Source: Bremia lactucae (Eukaryota > Oomycota > Peronosporomycetes > Peronosporales > Peronosporaceae). From it: a stretch of 64,000 bases of DNA. The stretch lies in assembly GCF_004359215.1 (NCBI RefSeq), contig NW_027152031.1:833610-897609 (forward strand). The letters run 5' to 3'. The notes below the pieces were generated by a model that saw only the letters and a list, made by a program, of their open reading frames with translations, searched no databases and had not been told where the DNA came from. The translations under genes and the position numbers were made by a program. Positions 53,801 to 64,000 of this stretch are shown in pieces (the first letter of the stretch is position 1; each line of letters opens with the position of its first letter).

Positions 53801-54638
53801 AGGTGGATCTATAGCCTAAGTGCGGTTTCGATCCTTGGTTGTACGGTCAACCGAAGCACTAAACTATTGGCTAGGCCTTTCTTCGTTTTGTGGCATAAAT
53901 GCCAAACGTAACTGGCCTTTGGCCTTAGCTTAGCGAAATCGAAGCGAAGCTTCCGTTCCAAACGAACATCAGCCACATCTGCAGACTTTCTAATAAAATA
54001 TTGCGGAGACGACGGGCCCGATGGACCCAGTTCTCAAATGAGACTTCGTTTTTACTTCTTGTTTAGTTTGGAAACAAAACGATCGGAATTTCCCTCATTG
54101 AGGTCACCGAAGCCCCACGAGCTTGATCACGTAAACGCGTCAGATACTGGCTTCGCGTCATTACCTTCGGCGCAAGGTATTGCTCATGAAGATCGTCGCG
54201 GGCAGCGATCTCCCTCGGCGTCCTCGCCGGGTCACCAGAGATCCAGATGGCTAAGCTATGACCCGCTAACTCTTTGAGACACTCGTCCGCACTAAGCGGA
54301 GCGAATCTATATTCTCTATGAGCCTTAGCTTTCGCTATCTCGGCAGCTCGACGACGAGCACTTTCCTATATGAGGATAATCTGCTCTTGCTCTTCATCGA
54401 GCGGCTTCGTAATGATGTTGGACTCAGGGTCCCGTGTCCTGCTCAATGCAGTTAATACATCAGCGGCACCACGTTCTGGGAACGGAATCGGGGCTCGCCG
54501 ACGTTCATCCGGAGGAGAAGGCGTAAGCGAACGCCGCTCTTTTTCCTCCTCCTCTGATTAAGAGTGACTTCCAAAGTCCACCATTCCCTCATCGTCGAGG
54601 AAGGTGCTCAGAGTCTGTGACTCACGCTTGATTGTCAT
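53245..54638 (-). pseudogene. E9 antisense ORF (lineage B aORF)
   Basis: ATG at 54638 (MTIKRESQTLSTFLDDEGMV), stop after 25 codons. The same blocks as E8 follow: RRAPIPFPERGAADVLTALS, then REYRFAPLSADECLKELAGH and SLAIWISGDPARTPREIAAR, open where E8 has two stops. The coiled-coil end 53547-53245 reads EAFGALRLEVQLLREVLARV and ESSFEAVRDRLSTLKRQQTR. The open frame extends upstream of the ATG into the LTR (to 54752), as in E8. Confidence 0.65.
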
Positions 54639-54739
54639 TAGACAAAGGAATGGATAACACAACCAAGCGTTTAGGTTCCAACCTAAAAAAGGACATGAAG
54701 CGAATATGTCACTCGGTGTCAACAGTCTGATGAGGGAGG

Positions 54740-55220
54740 GGTAATAGGGCACACATCGGTTGGAGAACCGTGTGGTACATTTACTTAATGGGTAAAATAC
54801 CCTTTTATTTAATTTTAAAATAGTTAGTTACTTAAATCTCATTTATTATGGGTAACAAATATGGTCGCCGCCAGATATAAATCTGGCGGCCAAAATCTAT
54901 TTTAATTAGCTAGGGTAAGGTTTTTAGATTTAAATAATTAAATAAAATGCAGTTCCCCTTTTGATCTTAAGGCCTTAAGTGCCTTATTAAGGCTTGCGCA
55001 TTGATCTGTAAGAGATAGAAGACTTTCTAAGGTGTATCCTCTTGGACACTAGTTGCCACTTGGTTCTACGAGCCCCTGAATCCCTTGAACTAGGATTCCT
55101 TAAGCTTTAATAGCTTGTACGACTCCCTGAGTTGTTAAATTCATTATTTCAATAGAACTAAGTGACTCTCTGAGTCTGAAAGTCTTCCTCTGACTTTAGG
55201 AGCGAGGTAGCTCCGCTACA
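54740..55220 (+). repeat. E9 3' LTR (type B)
   Basis: About 481 bp ending GAGGTAGCTCCGCTACA. The start has lost TG (GGTAATAGGGCACACATCGG). The PPT before it is GATGAGGGAGGG. Palindrome GCCGCCAGAT-ATAA-ATCTGGCGGC at 54867-54890. Confidence 0.87.
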
Positions 55221-55306
55221 CGGTATAAGTATAGGGAGACTCAAAATCATACTTCTCGAAATCGCGCCATGCAGGCGGACTCGTAGCCCCGTCTGGGCCG
55301 GTGGAG

Positions 55307-55717
55307 TTGTACTACTTTAGTTCAAGTCCACTTCGCACTGCTTCGGTGCCTCACGTCACTTACGTGCACTAGTACGTGCAGAGGAAGACTCTCTTTAAGA
55401 TACTTGCTTTTAAGCAGAGGGTTAAGAGTAAACTGTACTTTATATTATTAAGTTCTTCTGTTTCAATCTTTTTAATACTAACTTAATTAGATACTAATAC
55501 AAAACATGTAATAAATTTTATGTGACTCTCGCTTTGTGCGCGTCCAGTGCTGACTGGACCGCGGAGCAAAAAGATTTAATGGCTCATATCTACCAATGGA
55601 TAAATTCTCCGAATTCACTATGTAAAGTAATATTTTTCAAATTTTCTTTTTCTTTTAAGTAATGTATTTTTTAACAACCTTTAAGTGTTAATTTATGTAA
55701 CGATACACCCTGTTACA
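55307..55717 (-). repeat. E10 3' LTR (type A1), truncated at one end
   Basis: About 411 bp. Plus-strand view begins TTGTACTACTTTAGTTCAAG, missing the first about 20 bp of A1 LTRs, and ends ACACCCTGTTACA. It keeps the island GCGCGTCCAGTGCTGACTGG (about 55537). 55221-55306 between E9 and E10 is short GC-rich unassigned DNA. Confidence 0.85.
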
Positions 55718-55809
55718 TCACCCCTCCCTTGAACGACAATCATCTGACTGTCATTGAATAGAGCGTCACTATAAGACCACTTAATTGAAAACGATGTTGA
55801 TTGGTCAGT

Positions 55810-57365
55810 AGCCCATACGGTCAGCGAATAGTGCGGAACCTTCGGCTGCAGTACATGCAGCCGCGGGCGACGCATTATTGTCCCTTGCGGTAGACATTCT
55901 GTTTGCCGTAGTATCATCTTCTCCCGCAACATCAATGTTGCGGATGCATGTGGTGAGTCATCACGTGAGTACGACCCCTCTTTATCGGTCGACTATGAAT
56001 GCTAGTCGGACGAGATACCCGACTCGGGGAGAGCGGAACAGTCGCCTGTACGTCGTCAGGCGGCTGACTATGAGCCTTCGAATCAGAGGGCTCAATCGTG
56101 TAGACGTGCTAATAGCATTCGCTATAGCATTCGTTATAGCATGTTTGGTTCCGACGATGAGGATGACCCCCCATCGCCAGCACTGTCTCCCGTGCCGTCA
56201 CCCGCACTGGATTTTGTGCGTGGTGATGACGCGTAAGCCATCGTGATAAAAGTTCTTGTAGTACCCCTGCTGCAGTGGGTACCAGCCAGGGGAGTGCAGA
56301 CAATAAAATGTCTCGTCTTGCTCCTGAGAAGGAGCCGTGGCTTTTGCCCGAACGGCTGCTCAGTAGCTTATCTGGAGAGACACCTCCTCACAAAAAATAT
56401 CCCTTATTAATTGTGACAAAGGATCACGGCCTTGATCCAAGCGCGAAGAACTTTCGCGCTGAAGAATTTTTTTATCTCGATGCTTTTCTTAAGCATCGAT
56501 GGCATAGTGGCAACAACAAGCGAGGTAAAAGCTCGTTGATGCAAGCCTGGAGCGCGTTTATTTGCAATGTCAAAGACATTGGACGCGAAGCCTGGCTTCA
56601 AAGACTTAAAGCGACTCGCGTCAAGTTTAAAAAAACGAGCTCCGACCGGTGCAAGATTTATAGTGCATCGGTTGTCTCGTGAGGCAGGACTTCTATGCCT
56701 CACGTGGGTGACCTCTGTCCGTGTTGTGTCGACGACACGAAACGAGTGAAAGGGGATGTTTATTCCCTTTCTTCGCCCTGGGGAGGGCTCGCATCTATTG
56801 AGATGCGCGATGCGATTGACATTTTGCAATCGATTTACAGGCGCCAGGGGCGCGTGTTTTCCGATAGACGTTCTTATCTGTCGGATGGGTCTCGTCATAC
56901 TGACGGATGAGGCCCTCAACCTCAACAGCCAGCTGGGAACGAGGCTTCCAGCTGTCATGCAAAGGTGGGTAATCGCGCCAGCGAACCAGATAATTCGTTC
57001 ACTGCCCCTTTTCATCACGGTGGTTTACCATACATTCCACAAGAAAACGTTGACCACCGTGGGAATCCACCAATGTCAACGTTTTCTTGTGGAATGTATG
57101 GTTAGATCCGACCTATGTGTCGGACCTGGAGTCAAAGATCGACAAACTCGACCACTTCCTCCATGTATTGGAGGAGGGTCTTGATAACGAACGCAGTAAG
57201 CATCACTCGTTGAAACAGACAGTGCAGACTCACCGTATCGAACGGTTAAAAGACCGTTCGAAGAATGCGTACTCAATGCTGGAGAACAAACCGAAGTATC
57301 ACGTTCATCGTGACGAGCTGTCGTCAGCATCGCGATATCGAGGAACTTCGGATTTGGCATGAGAG
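55810..57365 (+). pseudogene. E10 antisense ORF (lineage A aORF), fullest copy
   Basis: Plus strand, opposite to E10 gag-pol. Segments in order: SANSAEPSAAVHAAAGDALL (about 55815); acidic DDEDDPPSPALSPVPSPALD (about 56155); frame 56275-56682 with SRLAPEKEPWLLPERLLSSL, AEEFFYLDAFLKHRWHSGNN and VKDIGREAWLQRLKATRVKF; frame 56695-56910 with MPHVGDLCPCCVDDTKRVKG and SIEMRDAIDILQSIYRRQGR; frame 57087-57362 with DLESKIDKLDHFLHVLEEGL (coiled coil) and RIERLKDRSKNAYSMLENKP. E7 has the same order with diverged DNA. Unknown function; nucleic-acid or capsid-related roles are only guesses. Confidence 0.65.
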
Positions 57366-58456
57366 TCTGGTTCGTGATCACAAGAAACGTTTGAGAATTC
57401 TTGAAAGGGGTGGTCAGATTCGTCCGCGGAAGAAACTGTGTACGGATGGTACGGGCGGAGCCGAGCACCGTACCACGTAGGAATCGTTCGCATCATTCGT
57501 GGCAGATCTATTGTGTACGCATTGCCTCTGCGATGCAGTACACGGAATGGCCCAATGAACGTGAGTAGTAGTTTGCTGCTACCCACATTAGTGACTACAT
57601 GCTTAGGTAAGTTTACCGTAGACAGTAGTACTAAATCATTAATTTTAAGTGAAAGAACGTTTGCTCTTCCATGTTCGGTTACTGCCGGTCCACTGCGTTA
57701 GCAATGGAATCCTGTACGAAACGAACTACGAATTCTCGAGCCAGCAAAAATCCCTCTGCTGACTCATTTGTTTTGTCTTTTTCAGTGCGCTTTGTGCGCA
57801 CTGCCATGAGATCTTTATCATCTTCGATGTCGATTGCTTCGACATCGACATCATTCGCGTCGTTGTTAACTTCGACGCGTGATGAGCATGATCCATAAAT
57901 GGTTTTGCTTGTGCGAGTCCACCCCCCCTTATACTAGAAGATCCCCCTAATTGGGTTGGTATGCGTGGATGGCGCAAGCCATTCACGAAGATCGGTTAAT
58001 GCGTTGTAGACGCATGCACCGAATCGTTGAGGGTCTCTAACGGAGACCAATGCACGGCTAAACCGTGGAGTCTGAATACGTGTCGATAAAGACACGGGCA
58101 CAGCCCGGTGCCATGACTGACTCTGGCACTGCAGCAAGATGTACCATTCTGCTGAATCTGTCTACAAAAACAAGGATTGCATTGTTTTTGTGATCGTTTT
58201 CGGGAAATCCGAAGACCAAGTCCATAGATACGGACTGCCAACATTCTGCCGGAAGTGGTAGAGGTTGGAGAGGTGCACAGAATGAAGGGCTAGGTTTCAC
58301 CCGTTGACATACCTCGCAAGCACGAATGTACTTGCGCACGAACGGATACTGTCGGGGCCAGTAAAAGTCGCGACTTACTGTGTAATAAGTTTTCTCACGT
58401 CGACGATGCCCACTTGTCGGTGCATCGTGACACTCATCCATGATGCGCAAGCGCAA
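57305..58456 (-). pseudogene. E10 integrase, core deleted
   Basis: Minus strand. Zinc region HDAPTSGHRRREKTY and YIRACEVCQRVKPSPSF intact, SVSMDLVFGFPENDHKNNAI (first Asp) intact. After VFIDT and LHGL the text jumps from VSVRDP to QRFGACVYNAL, skipping the DGQTERVN Glu region. Tail at 57586-57305 reads TFIGPFRVLHRRGNAYTIDL and ARLRPYHPYTVSS. Catalytically dead. Confidence 0.8.
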
Positions 58457-58668
58457 ATCATTGCGAGTTGGGACGACGACACATGGAGTGTCGCCGGCAA
58501 CGGCTATGCAGTACAGTAAGCCGTTGCGTGTTGTGTATCGATCGGATGACGATCGATATAAAGCCGGTAAATCTTTATAAGTTTTAGTGGATGGATTTCA
58601 TCAGATGATCCATTAATCGCAGGATGTATTTACCTTCTGTGTAGCTTTCTTTATGTCATCAAATCAGG

Positions 58669-59210
58669 TTAATGACGGAACACTTGTAATGAGTGTTGCA
58701 ACAATGGGATTATTTTCACAGTTCTAGTGCGCAGCTTGCTCGAAATTGGGTCGGCGTGAGAACGCATCAGCAACGAAATTAAATCGTCCTGATTTATATT
58801 CCACGGAGAAATTATACTCAGCGAAGAAGGATAGCCACCTCGCATTCTTTGCGAGAGGTGTGGGCTGTTTACGGCCGTGCGTAATGACGCATGTTCCGTA
58901 TATCCGATGAACGGTCTATCTCCAAGGAGATAGACGCTAAATTTAGCCAGTGCATATTCCATGGCAAGGAGCCCCCTTGTCATGCACTGGGTAATTGCGT
59001 TCAGCCAGTTACAACTGACGCGATTGGTAACAGACGGTGCGCTCCGCGCCGTCTGTATCGTATTAAATTAACGCACAGCAGATTGCGAAATCGCTGGCGT
59101 CACAGACCACATGGAATGGTCTGTCTTGGTGTGACATCGCCAAGATGAGTGATTGCATCAAGCTTTGCTTGATACTATTTAAAGGAACGCTGACAATCAG
59201 CGTTCCATTA
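58669..59210 (-). pseudogene. E10 RNase H, frameshifted
   Basis: Minus strand. HVVCDASDFAICCALI (59130-59063 region), then MEYALAKFSVYLLGDRPFIG, YTEHASLRTAVNSPHLSQRM (Asp of YTDHAS changed to Glu) and a frameshift before NISPWNINQDD. Confidence 0.78.
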
Positions 59211-59213
59211 CAT

Positions 59214-60000
59214 TTATCGTCTTTTACAAGAGACGAGAGAGATGAAGTCGGCATAATTGCGTGAGTACTTGTGCAAGTACGCCGCTAATCCAAGGAACTT
59301 TCTAAGTACCTTGACATCGACTGGAACTGGCCAGTCGATAATTGCCTTGATATTTTCGGGAATAGGGCGCAGGCCGTGATTACCTAAAATGCACCCAAGA
59401 AGTGGTAGTTCGCATGTAGCGAATATACACATCTTGAGAATTGCATACAACTTATGCTTTCGCATAAGTGTAAGAGCCTCACGAACGTGAGTTTGTTGAA
59501 CTTACACGTCCGTCTTTCCGCCCATAGACCGGCTATAGACGAATATATCGTCGAAATAGCTCGGTGCGAATTCTCGCACCGGTATCAACAGATTCGTTAC
59601 GCATCTGTTTAATGTTGCATGGGCGTTACGAAGCCTCTGTGGCATTACTAGCTATTCCCAGAGCATCCCACTGGGAGTGCTCACTGCTGCGTACGGGATG
59701 TCCCGTTCACGCATAAGGATCTGATAAAATCCATCCATCACATCCATAGATGAAAAGATGGTACTCTTAGACATACCATCTATTATTACGCCTTTTCTAG
59801 GTATCGGCGTCTGAGCCGGTACCGTTGCAGCATTCAGCTTATTAAATGCGTGCACAATCCACCACCCTCCTGTGGCGTTTCGCACACAGAAGGTCGGAGA
59901 GCTGTGCGGCAAGATTGACTCCCTTACATGGCCCGCTTTTAATCGATCGACAAAGAATTTATCGATCGCAAGTACTTGTTCACGAGGCAGTGGCGACTGC
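59214..60000 (-). pseudogene. E10 reverse transcriptase, catalytic box intact but frame broken
   Basis: Minus strand. [60 protein letters not shown] (frame 59912-59652, stop after MLWE). The YFDD box is intact at 59547-59558 (PSYFDDIFVYSRSM). Thumb 59465-59214: MRKHKLYAILKMCIFATCEL and LLGCILGNHGLRPIPENIKA. Confidence 0.82.
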
Positions 60001-60430
60001 CCGGTTTGAGCTCGATCTCATGTCGAGTGCCTTCATCCTTAGGCAACTTGCATGGAACTGCTTCAAGGAATACATCCCTGAATTCAATCAAATCCTTGTA
60101 TATAGTATTTGTCTTAGTGACTCCCAGGATTGAGTAGTATCTCTCTCAATCCGAGTCTTCACACCGAGGACACTTTCTTCACCGATGAGCTGCTGAGAGC
60201 CCGTTCGTTCTCTGCAAATATTACCGCTAACCGGATATCGGTTACGTATTTGTCATCTGTGACGAGTACGCAGATCTGCTTGATTCTACCACTATTCAGA
60301 TCTCTCAAGAACGTTTAAGTTTTAGAGTTGGTAATTGAGCTTTCTCCGAAGTTAACTTTGGAGGCGCATACAAATCAAGAGTACAAGCGCCTACTCTTGA
60401 TCCGTCATTAAACAAGACATTTAGTGTCTC
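60001..60430 (-). pseudogene. E10 protease-RT linker
   Basis: Minus strand NFGESSITNSKT-like start, then SDIRLAVIFAENERALSSSS, ERYYSILGVTKTN-like text and VPCKLPKDEGTRHEIELKPG before RT. It corresponds to 25346-25770 in E7. Confidence 0.6.
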
Positions 60431-61335
60431 GGTTTCTTTCTAGGATATATTCACAGGCTGCCGAGGGATTAATCCCTCGGGAAGCTGAAGTGTAGTCACT
60501 TTAGCATTAAATATTTCAGGAGATTTCTCCTCAAGTACGTGGGGACTTATTCCCTCAACGTCTTCCGACTGTGATTGCGCTGTCACAGTCGGGTCATCTA
60601 CGGTCGACTCTCTACTCGACCTAGGATCATCGTGTTGTCCCTTTTGGGCAACCGGTATCTTCCTTGAATGTCGCCCGCTAGACGTACATTCATGTCTCAA
60701 TCCACTCGACTTAGTCGAGTGGTAACCTTCGACGCTGCCTGTGCTTCACACAGCCGCCGGCAGCTGACTCCACAGTGTGATTAGTAATCACACTGTGATC
60801 TTGTGCAGTCGTACTAACGACCGTACCACAAGTGAGGCCATCGCTCTCACTCATAGTACATCCACACGCTTGTGGACGCTCCAAGACGTTCATCAGATGG
60901 CTGTCTGATGAACAAGTGGTAGGCATCTTTACGGATCGATGCTGTCAGCTGATTCTTGGCTCATATTTTCTGAGCCAAGGTAAACCTAGGCTGACATCAA
61001 ATTTGTCATCCAAATCCAGTACGATGAAATCATCATTGTACTGTAAATCTTTAACGTGTAGTGAAATTTCACTACGCGCTTCATCACTGTTATCGATGCG
61101 CCTGTCGCTAGACGCACCGTCATTCTCGTTGGAGGGATGTCGCGCTCAACATATTTGAGCCTACGACCCTCTAGTAACTGGCGACGAATAAAGTTATTCG
61201 ACGCTCCGCAGTCCACTAGGGCTCTGATTGACAAATCATTTGTCACTTTTAACTTCAAGGTGATGAGGAATACCTCATCACCAGATGCAGAGACACATAG
61301 TGGTTGTGTGTCTGGAGCAACTTTAGTCAAGAGAT
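60431..61335 (-). pseudogene. E10 aspartic protease and downstream linker
   Basis: Minus-strand frame 61330-60986 reads ITLKLKVTNDLSIRALVDCG then ASNNFIRRQLLEGRRLKYVE and TVRLATGASITVMKRVVKFH. Active site DCGAS. A frameshift follows near 61010, where DDKFDVSLGLPWL is expected. Linker frames 60926-60711 and 60700-60440 follow. The open plus-strand frames 60832-61158 and 61137-61361 are shadows. Confidence 0.8.
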
Positions 61336-61369
61336 CTGCAAATTTTCTTGAGGTTGCTTGATCAGTAGG

Positions 61370-62309
61370 GCGTTGCGCCCCTACTGACCCCGACCGTTTT
61401 TTGGCGGTCCGCCTCGCTGTTGCGATTTCACAACAACGTCAGACCCACGACCGTTGCCCTTTTTGGCATTCGTCCATAATTACGTTCAGTACCTCTCGGT
61501 ACTGGGCGTGGTGCACTTCACTCATGAGCGTAGTGTCCTAACTTTTAAAAGCGATTGCATTTCTGCAATCACCTGTTGTTCGAATAGCGAGGTTTCTCGC
61601 TTTCGACAAAGAGAGGTCCATAGGTTCTGGACCTCCCAGTTCCTGTCGTCTTGGAGGACAGTACGATGACGAACTAGCTTGAGCCTGTCTCAAGCTAAAG
61701 TCCTCCTGTCCCGCAACGGATATTGCTTCTTCAAGCGTATCTATTCCAAGCGATACAGGTGGGTCTTTGAGCCGGGCTTTAAAAGCTTCTAGCGAACCAA
61801 ATACATGGGTTGCGAAACTTAAGGTCTAGTGCCCAAGTTTTGGCACAACCTACCAAATTTGATTGAGTAAAAGCGACTTGCATTTTCTCCTCGACGATAT
61901 GACGAGCCTTGATGGCATCGTCTCACTCGACGAGCCATCTTAAAAGGGAGTCTTCTTCGACTCTCCTATAATTAGAGATGTCGATCTAAAAGGTTTCGGG
62001 ACGACGCGTGTGCGTCATCTTAGGTACAGGGGCCTGTACCTGTTGTAACAGCAACAGTTCTGCCTGTTGAGAGCCTTGCTGGTTAAGCAAGGTTACATAT
62101 TCTTTCGCCTCGTCAAGTTCATGTTGTATGAATTTGGCGATGGCTGAATGGAGGGCATCTCTGTTCAAACCGGACAGCATGGCCAGGATGGCATCAATCT
62201 CTACGGTCGAACGCATACATTCGACCGCACTCCTTTCTATGTCACTTAGAAAGAAGTAGCTATTACGCGAAACGTGATGCGTATTTCCATTATCATCTAA
62301 CATGTCCAT
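61370..62309 (-). pseudogene. E10 gag, internal deletion
   Basis: Minus strand. N-terminal frame 62309-61986 (MDMLDDNGNTHHVS; ALHSAIAKFIQHELDEAKEY). The middle is frameshifted. About 240 bp between FRSLEAFKARLK and HLYRLE are deleted near 61770 (RLKDPPVSLGIDTLEE). The zinc knuckle region lies around 61500-61560 in another frame. Confidence 0.78.
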
Positions 62310-62359
62310 GTTATATGATAGAATTGTGGTCCTTGGACGGACTACTACGTGCTACCAGG

Positions 62360-62780
62360 TGTAACGGAACACTGTCAACTTGTACTGCTTCAGTACAAGT
62401 CCACTTCGCACTGCTTCAGTGCGAGTGGGTGCCTCACGTACAGTACGTGCAGAGGAAGACTTTACGAAACACCTGCTTTAAAGAGGGTTAAAGAAAACTG
62501 TACTTGATATAATTAAGTTCTTCTGTTTCTATCTACTTAATATTTACATATTATGTACTAATACAAAACATTAATTAAATTTATCTGTCTCTCGCTCTGC
62601 GCGCGTCCAGCTGACTGGACCGCAGAGCAAGTAGATTTAATGGCCTATATCTACCAATAGACAAGTTTTCCTAATATTACTATGTAAAGTAATATTTTCC
62701 AAATAGTATCAACCTTTTAAATAGTATTTTAAGTAACAACCTATTAGTGTCAATTTCATGTAACGATGCACCCCGTTACA
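62360..62780 (-). repeat. E10 5' LTR (type A1)
   Basis: 421 bp, plus-strand view TGTAACGGAACACTGTCAAC to GCACCCCGTTACA, with PBS CTACCAGG at its left edge. GC-rich island at about 62600 (GCGCGTCCAGCTGACTGGAC). Confidence 0.88.
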
Positions 62781-63708
62781 GCTTGCACCGTCTCGTCATC
62801 TGCCCTGCCGCCCGCTCTGGCCGTCCAGGACACGAGTGCGTATGTTTTTTCACCCGGCAGGACTGGCAGTTTTCTGCCCGATAGGGTAGCGGAGTACAGA
62901 AACCAAGGACTTCAGAGCGGCGCCTCCCCGGGAGCAAACATGCAACCCTCGGGTTTCGAGACGTGTATAAGGACTTTGCCGCCCAGGTGGTCGCCCTTCC
63001 AGACGTGGAAGCGGCGCAAGCGAATGCAGATGATCTTGCTGGGTCTGGCAGGGCTAGCGGGATGCTGCCCGACCGGGCCCAGCAAGGACACCTACAGGAG
63101 CATGTTATTGTGTGGTGATGGTGTGGATGAGGACGGTACAAGCAATGACAAGATGACGTGAATGGCGCGAGAGAAGAAGATGTTGAAAGGGTGGGTCTAT
63201 TGTTATAATTAGAAACGGTGTATTAAGCGGAATACGGTCAGTGCTGGTATGCAGATGGCTGCCCAGCGTTGACCTCAGGAATGATCTTGTTTCACCCCTT
63301 GTTTCACCCCTTGTTTCACGCCTGACAAAATGCATAGCAATTTTCTTTTTATATTCGTGTCAATATTTTTAAGCGAATAAAAAAATTAGGGATCCGCTAA
63401 TTACCCCCCACTTTTCGCTACCCCCCCCCAAAGCAGAACCCCTAAGCTTAAGTCGCGAGCTATGCTTGGCTGCATTTTGATCAACGAATTTTGACTGGCT
63501 GTTGGTATATATATGACAAATAGCAAAGGCTTGCATATGAAAGCTGAAAATGGCAGAAGCTGGCAAATTTAACGTATGGAAGCTAAATTTTAACGACGAT
63601 CACAACAGAGGAAACATTTTTTGAAGCAGTTATAGAAAACACCGATTTGGAGCGGTAATACAATACTATGGACTTGGATGAAAAATAAAATCAGTAGCAG
63701 GAGGAAAA
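62781..63708. other. GC-rich unassigned DNA, possibly a host gene fragment
   Basis: 62781-63160 is much richer in GC than the elements and open in more than one frame (plus 62766-63161; a second plus frame reads GFRDVYKDFAAQVVALPDVE then AAQANADDLAGSGRASGMLP and a stop; minus 63141-62776). I recognise no family. 63288-63328 holds a 12-bp unit (TTGTTTCACCCC) three times. The rest, to 63708, is AT-rich with no gene seen. Confidence 0.4.
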
Positions 63709-64000
63709 TGTAACGGGGCACCTTTCACTAGTACTGGTAAGCACTACTTAACCTTACACTGATTACAGTGTAAGTCAAACTTCACGTACAGAAAAGTACA
63801 GAGGTCTTTAGCTACAATAGGTAACTCAATGGATTTAGAATTAAGAAAAAGTAAAACTGTATTAGTATAATTAGTTTCTGCGTAACGATCTTCTATCTAC
63901 TACGGAACTTATTATATTCAATCTAACTAAGCATGGCGCCTCCTTGCGCACCGCACAACCGTGTTTTGAAATGATTGGCGGGGTTGATTTAGACTTAAAA
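63709..64000 (-). repeat. A2-type LTR, cut by window end
   Basis: TGTAACGGGGCACCTTTCAC, TTACACTGATTACAGTGTAA, GCATGGCGCCTCCTTGCGCA and GGCGGGGTTGATTTAGAC identify an A2 LTR with the same orientation as 20243 and 27813. The element it belongs to is outside the window. Confidence 0.8.

Larger units (their letters stand above)
49424..55220 (+). mobile_element. E9: lineage B Ty3/gypsy element, 5'-truncated
   Basis: Begins inside the protease-RT linker (homologous to E8 from about 34070), then RT, RNase H, IN, chromodomain, antisense ORF and 3' LTR 54740-55220. LTR, gag and protease on the left are absent. The linker is nearly identical to that of E8, including its tandem duplication, so E8 and E9 are close relatives. 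Confidence 0.88.
55307..62780 (-). mobile_element. E10: lineage A Ty3/gypsy element, two LTRs, most complete lineage A copy
   Basis: Minus strand: 5' LTR 62360-62780, PBS, gag, PR, linker, RT, RNase H, IN, antisense ORF, PPT (55718-55732, AAGGGAGGGGTGA on the coding strand), 3' LTR 55307-55717. About 7.5 kb. Stops and frameshifts throughout, and a deletion inside the integrase core. Confidence 0.9.

Overview
The window looks like repeat-swamped nuclear DNA of an oomycete (Phytophthora or downy-mildew type). One intact host protein gene stands in a sea of decayed Ty3/gypsy LTR retrotransposons. The assignment rests on a six-exon importin-alpha gene with short introns (55-143 nt), a eukaryotic U6 snRNA and tRNA genes, and the style of the gypsy and L1-like elements. 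The genus cannot be fixed from the sequence. Nothing bacterial is present except a short organellar-type 23S-like rRNA fragment.

Two gypsy lineages dominate. Lineage A (elements E1, E2, E3, E4, E5, E7, E10) has a CCHC gag, a protease with DCGA at the active site, RT-RNase H-integrase, and LTRs of two types (A1 and A2). The two types share the ends TGTAACGGGG...CCCCGTTACA. Lineage B (E6, E8, E9) has a different gag, a DSGA protease, integrase and a C-terminal chromodomain, and an LTR with a perfect palindrome around its TATAAAT. In both lineages the stretch between pol and the 3' LTR carries a long reading frame on the strand opposite gag-pol. Its protein sequence is conserved between copies. 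This is the most interesting feature of the window.

Layout: E1 (-) 1-1891; unassigned DNA with a dispersed repeat 1892-3326; E2 (+) 3327-8762, interrupted by an LSU-rRNA fragment; E3 (-) 8763-10604; E4 (+) 10605-12028, whose LTR forms a palindrome with that of E3; dispersed repeat; E5 (-) remnants around a 302-N gap (12800-13101); E6 (+) 13438-20242; E7 (-) 20243-28323, containing an inverted and circularly permuted RT/RH/IN block; importin-alpha gene 29317-31322 (+); E8 (+) 31921-39184; LTR fragment; a tRNA/U6 cluster 40994-42114; an L1-like LINE 42303-about 47650 whose 5' end is an inverted duplication; unassigned DNA; a second copy of the tRNA-Thr block 49118-49265; E9 (+, 5'-truncated) 49424-55220; E10 (-) 55307-62780; GC-rich unassigned DNA; start of an A2 LTR 63709-64000.

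No retroelement here has fully intact gag-pol. The host genes that probably work are importin alpha, the U6 snRNA and tRNA-Ser(GCT).
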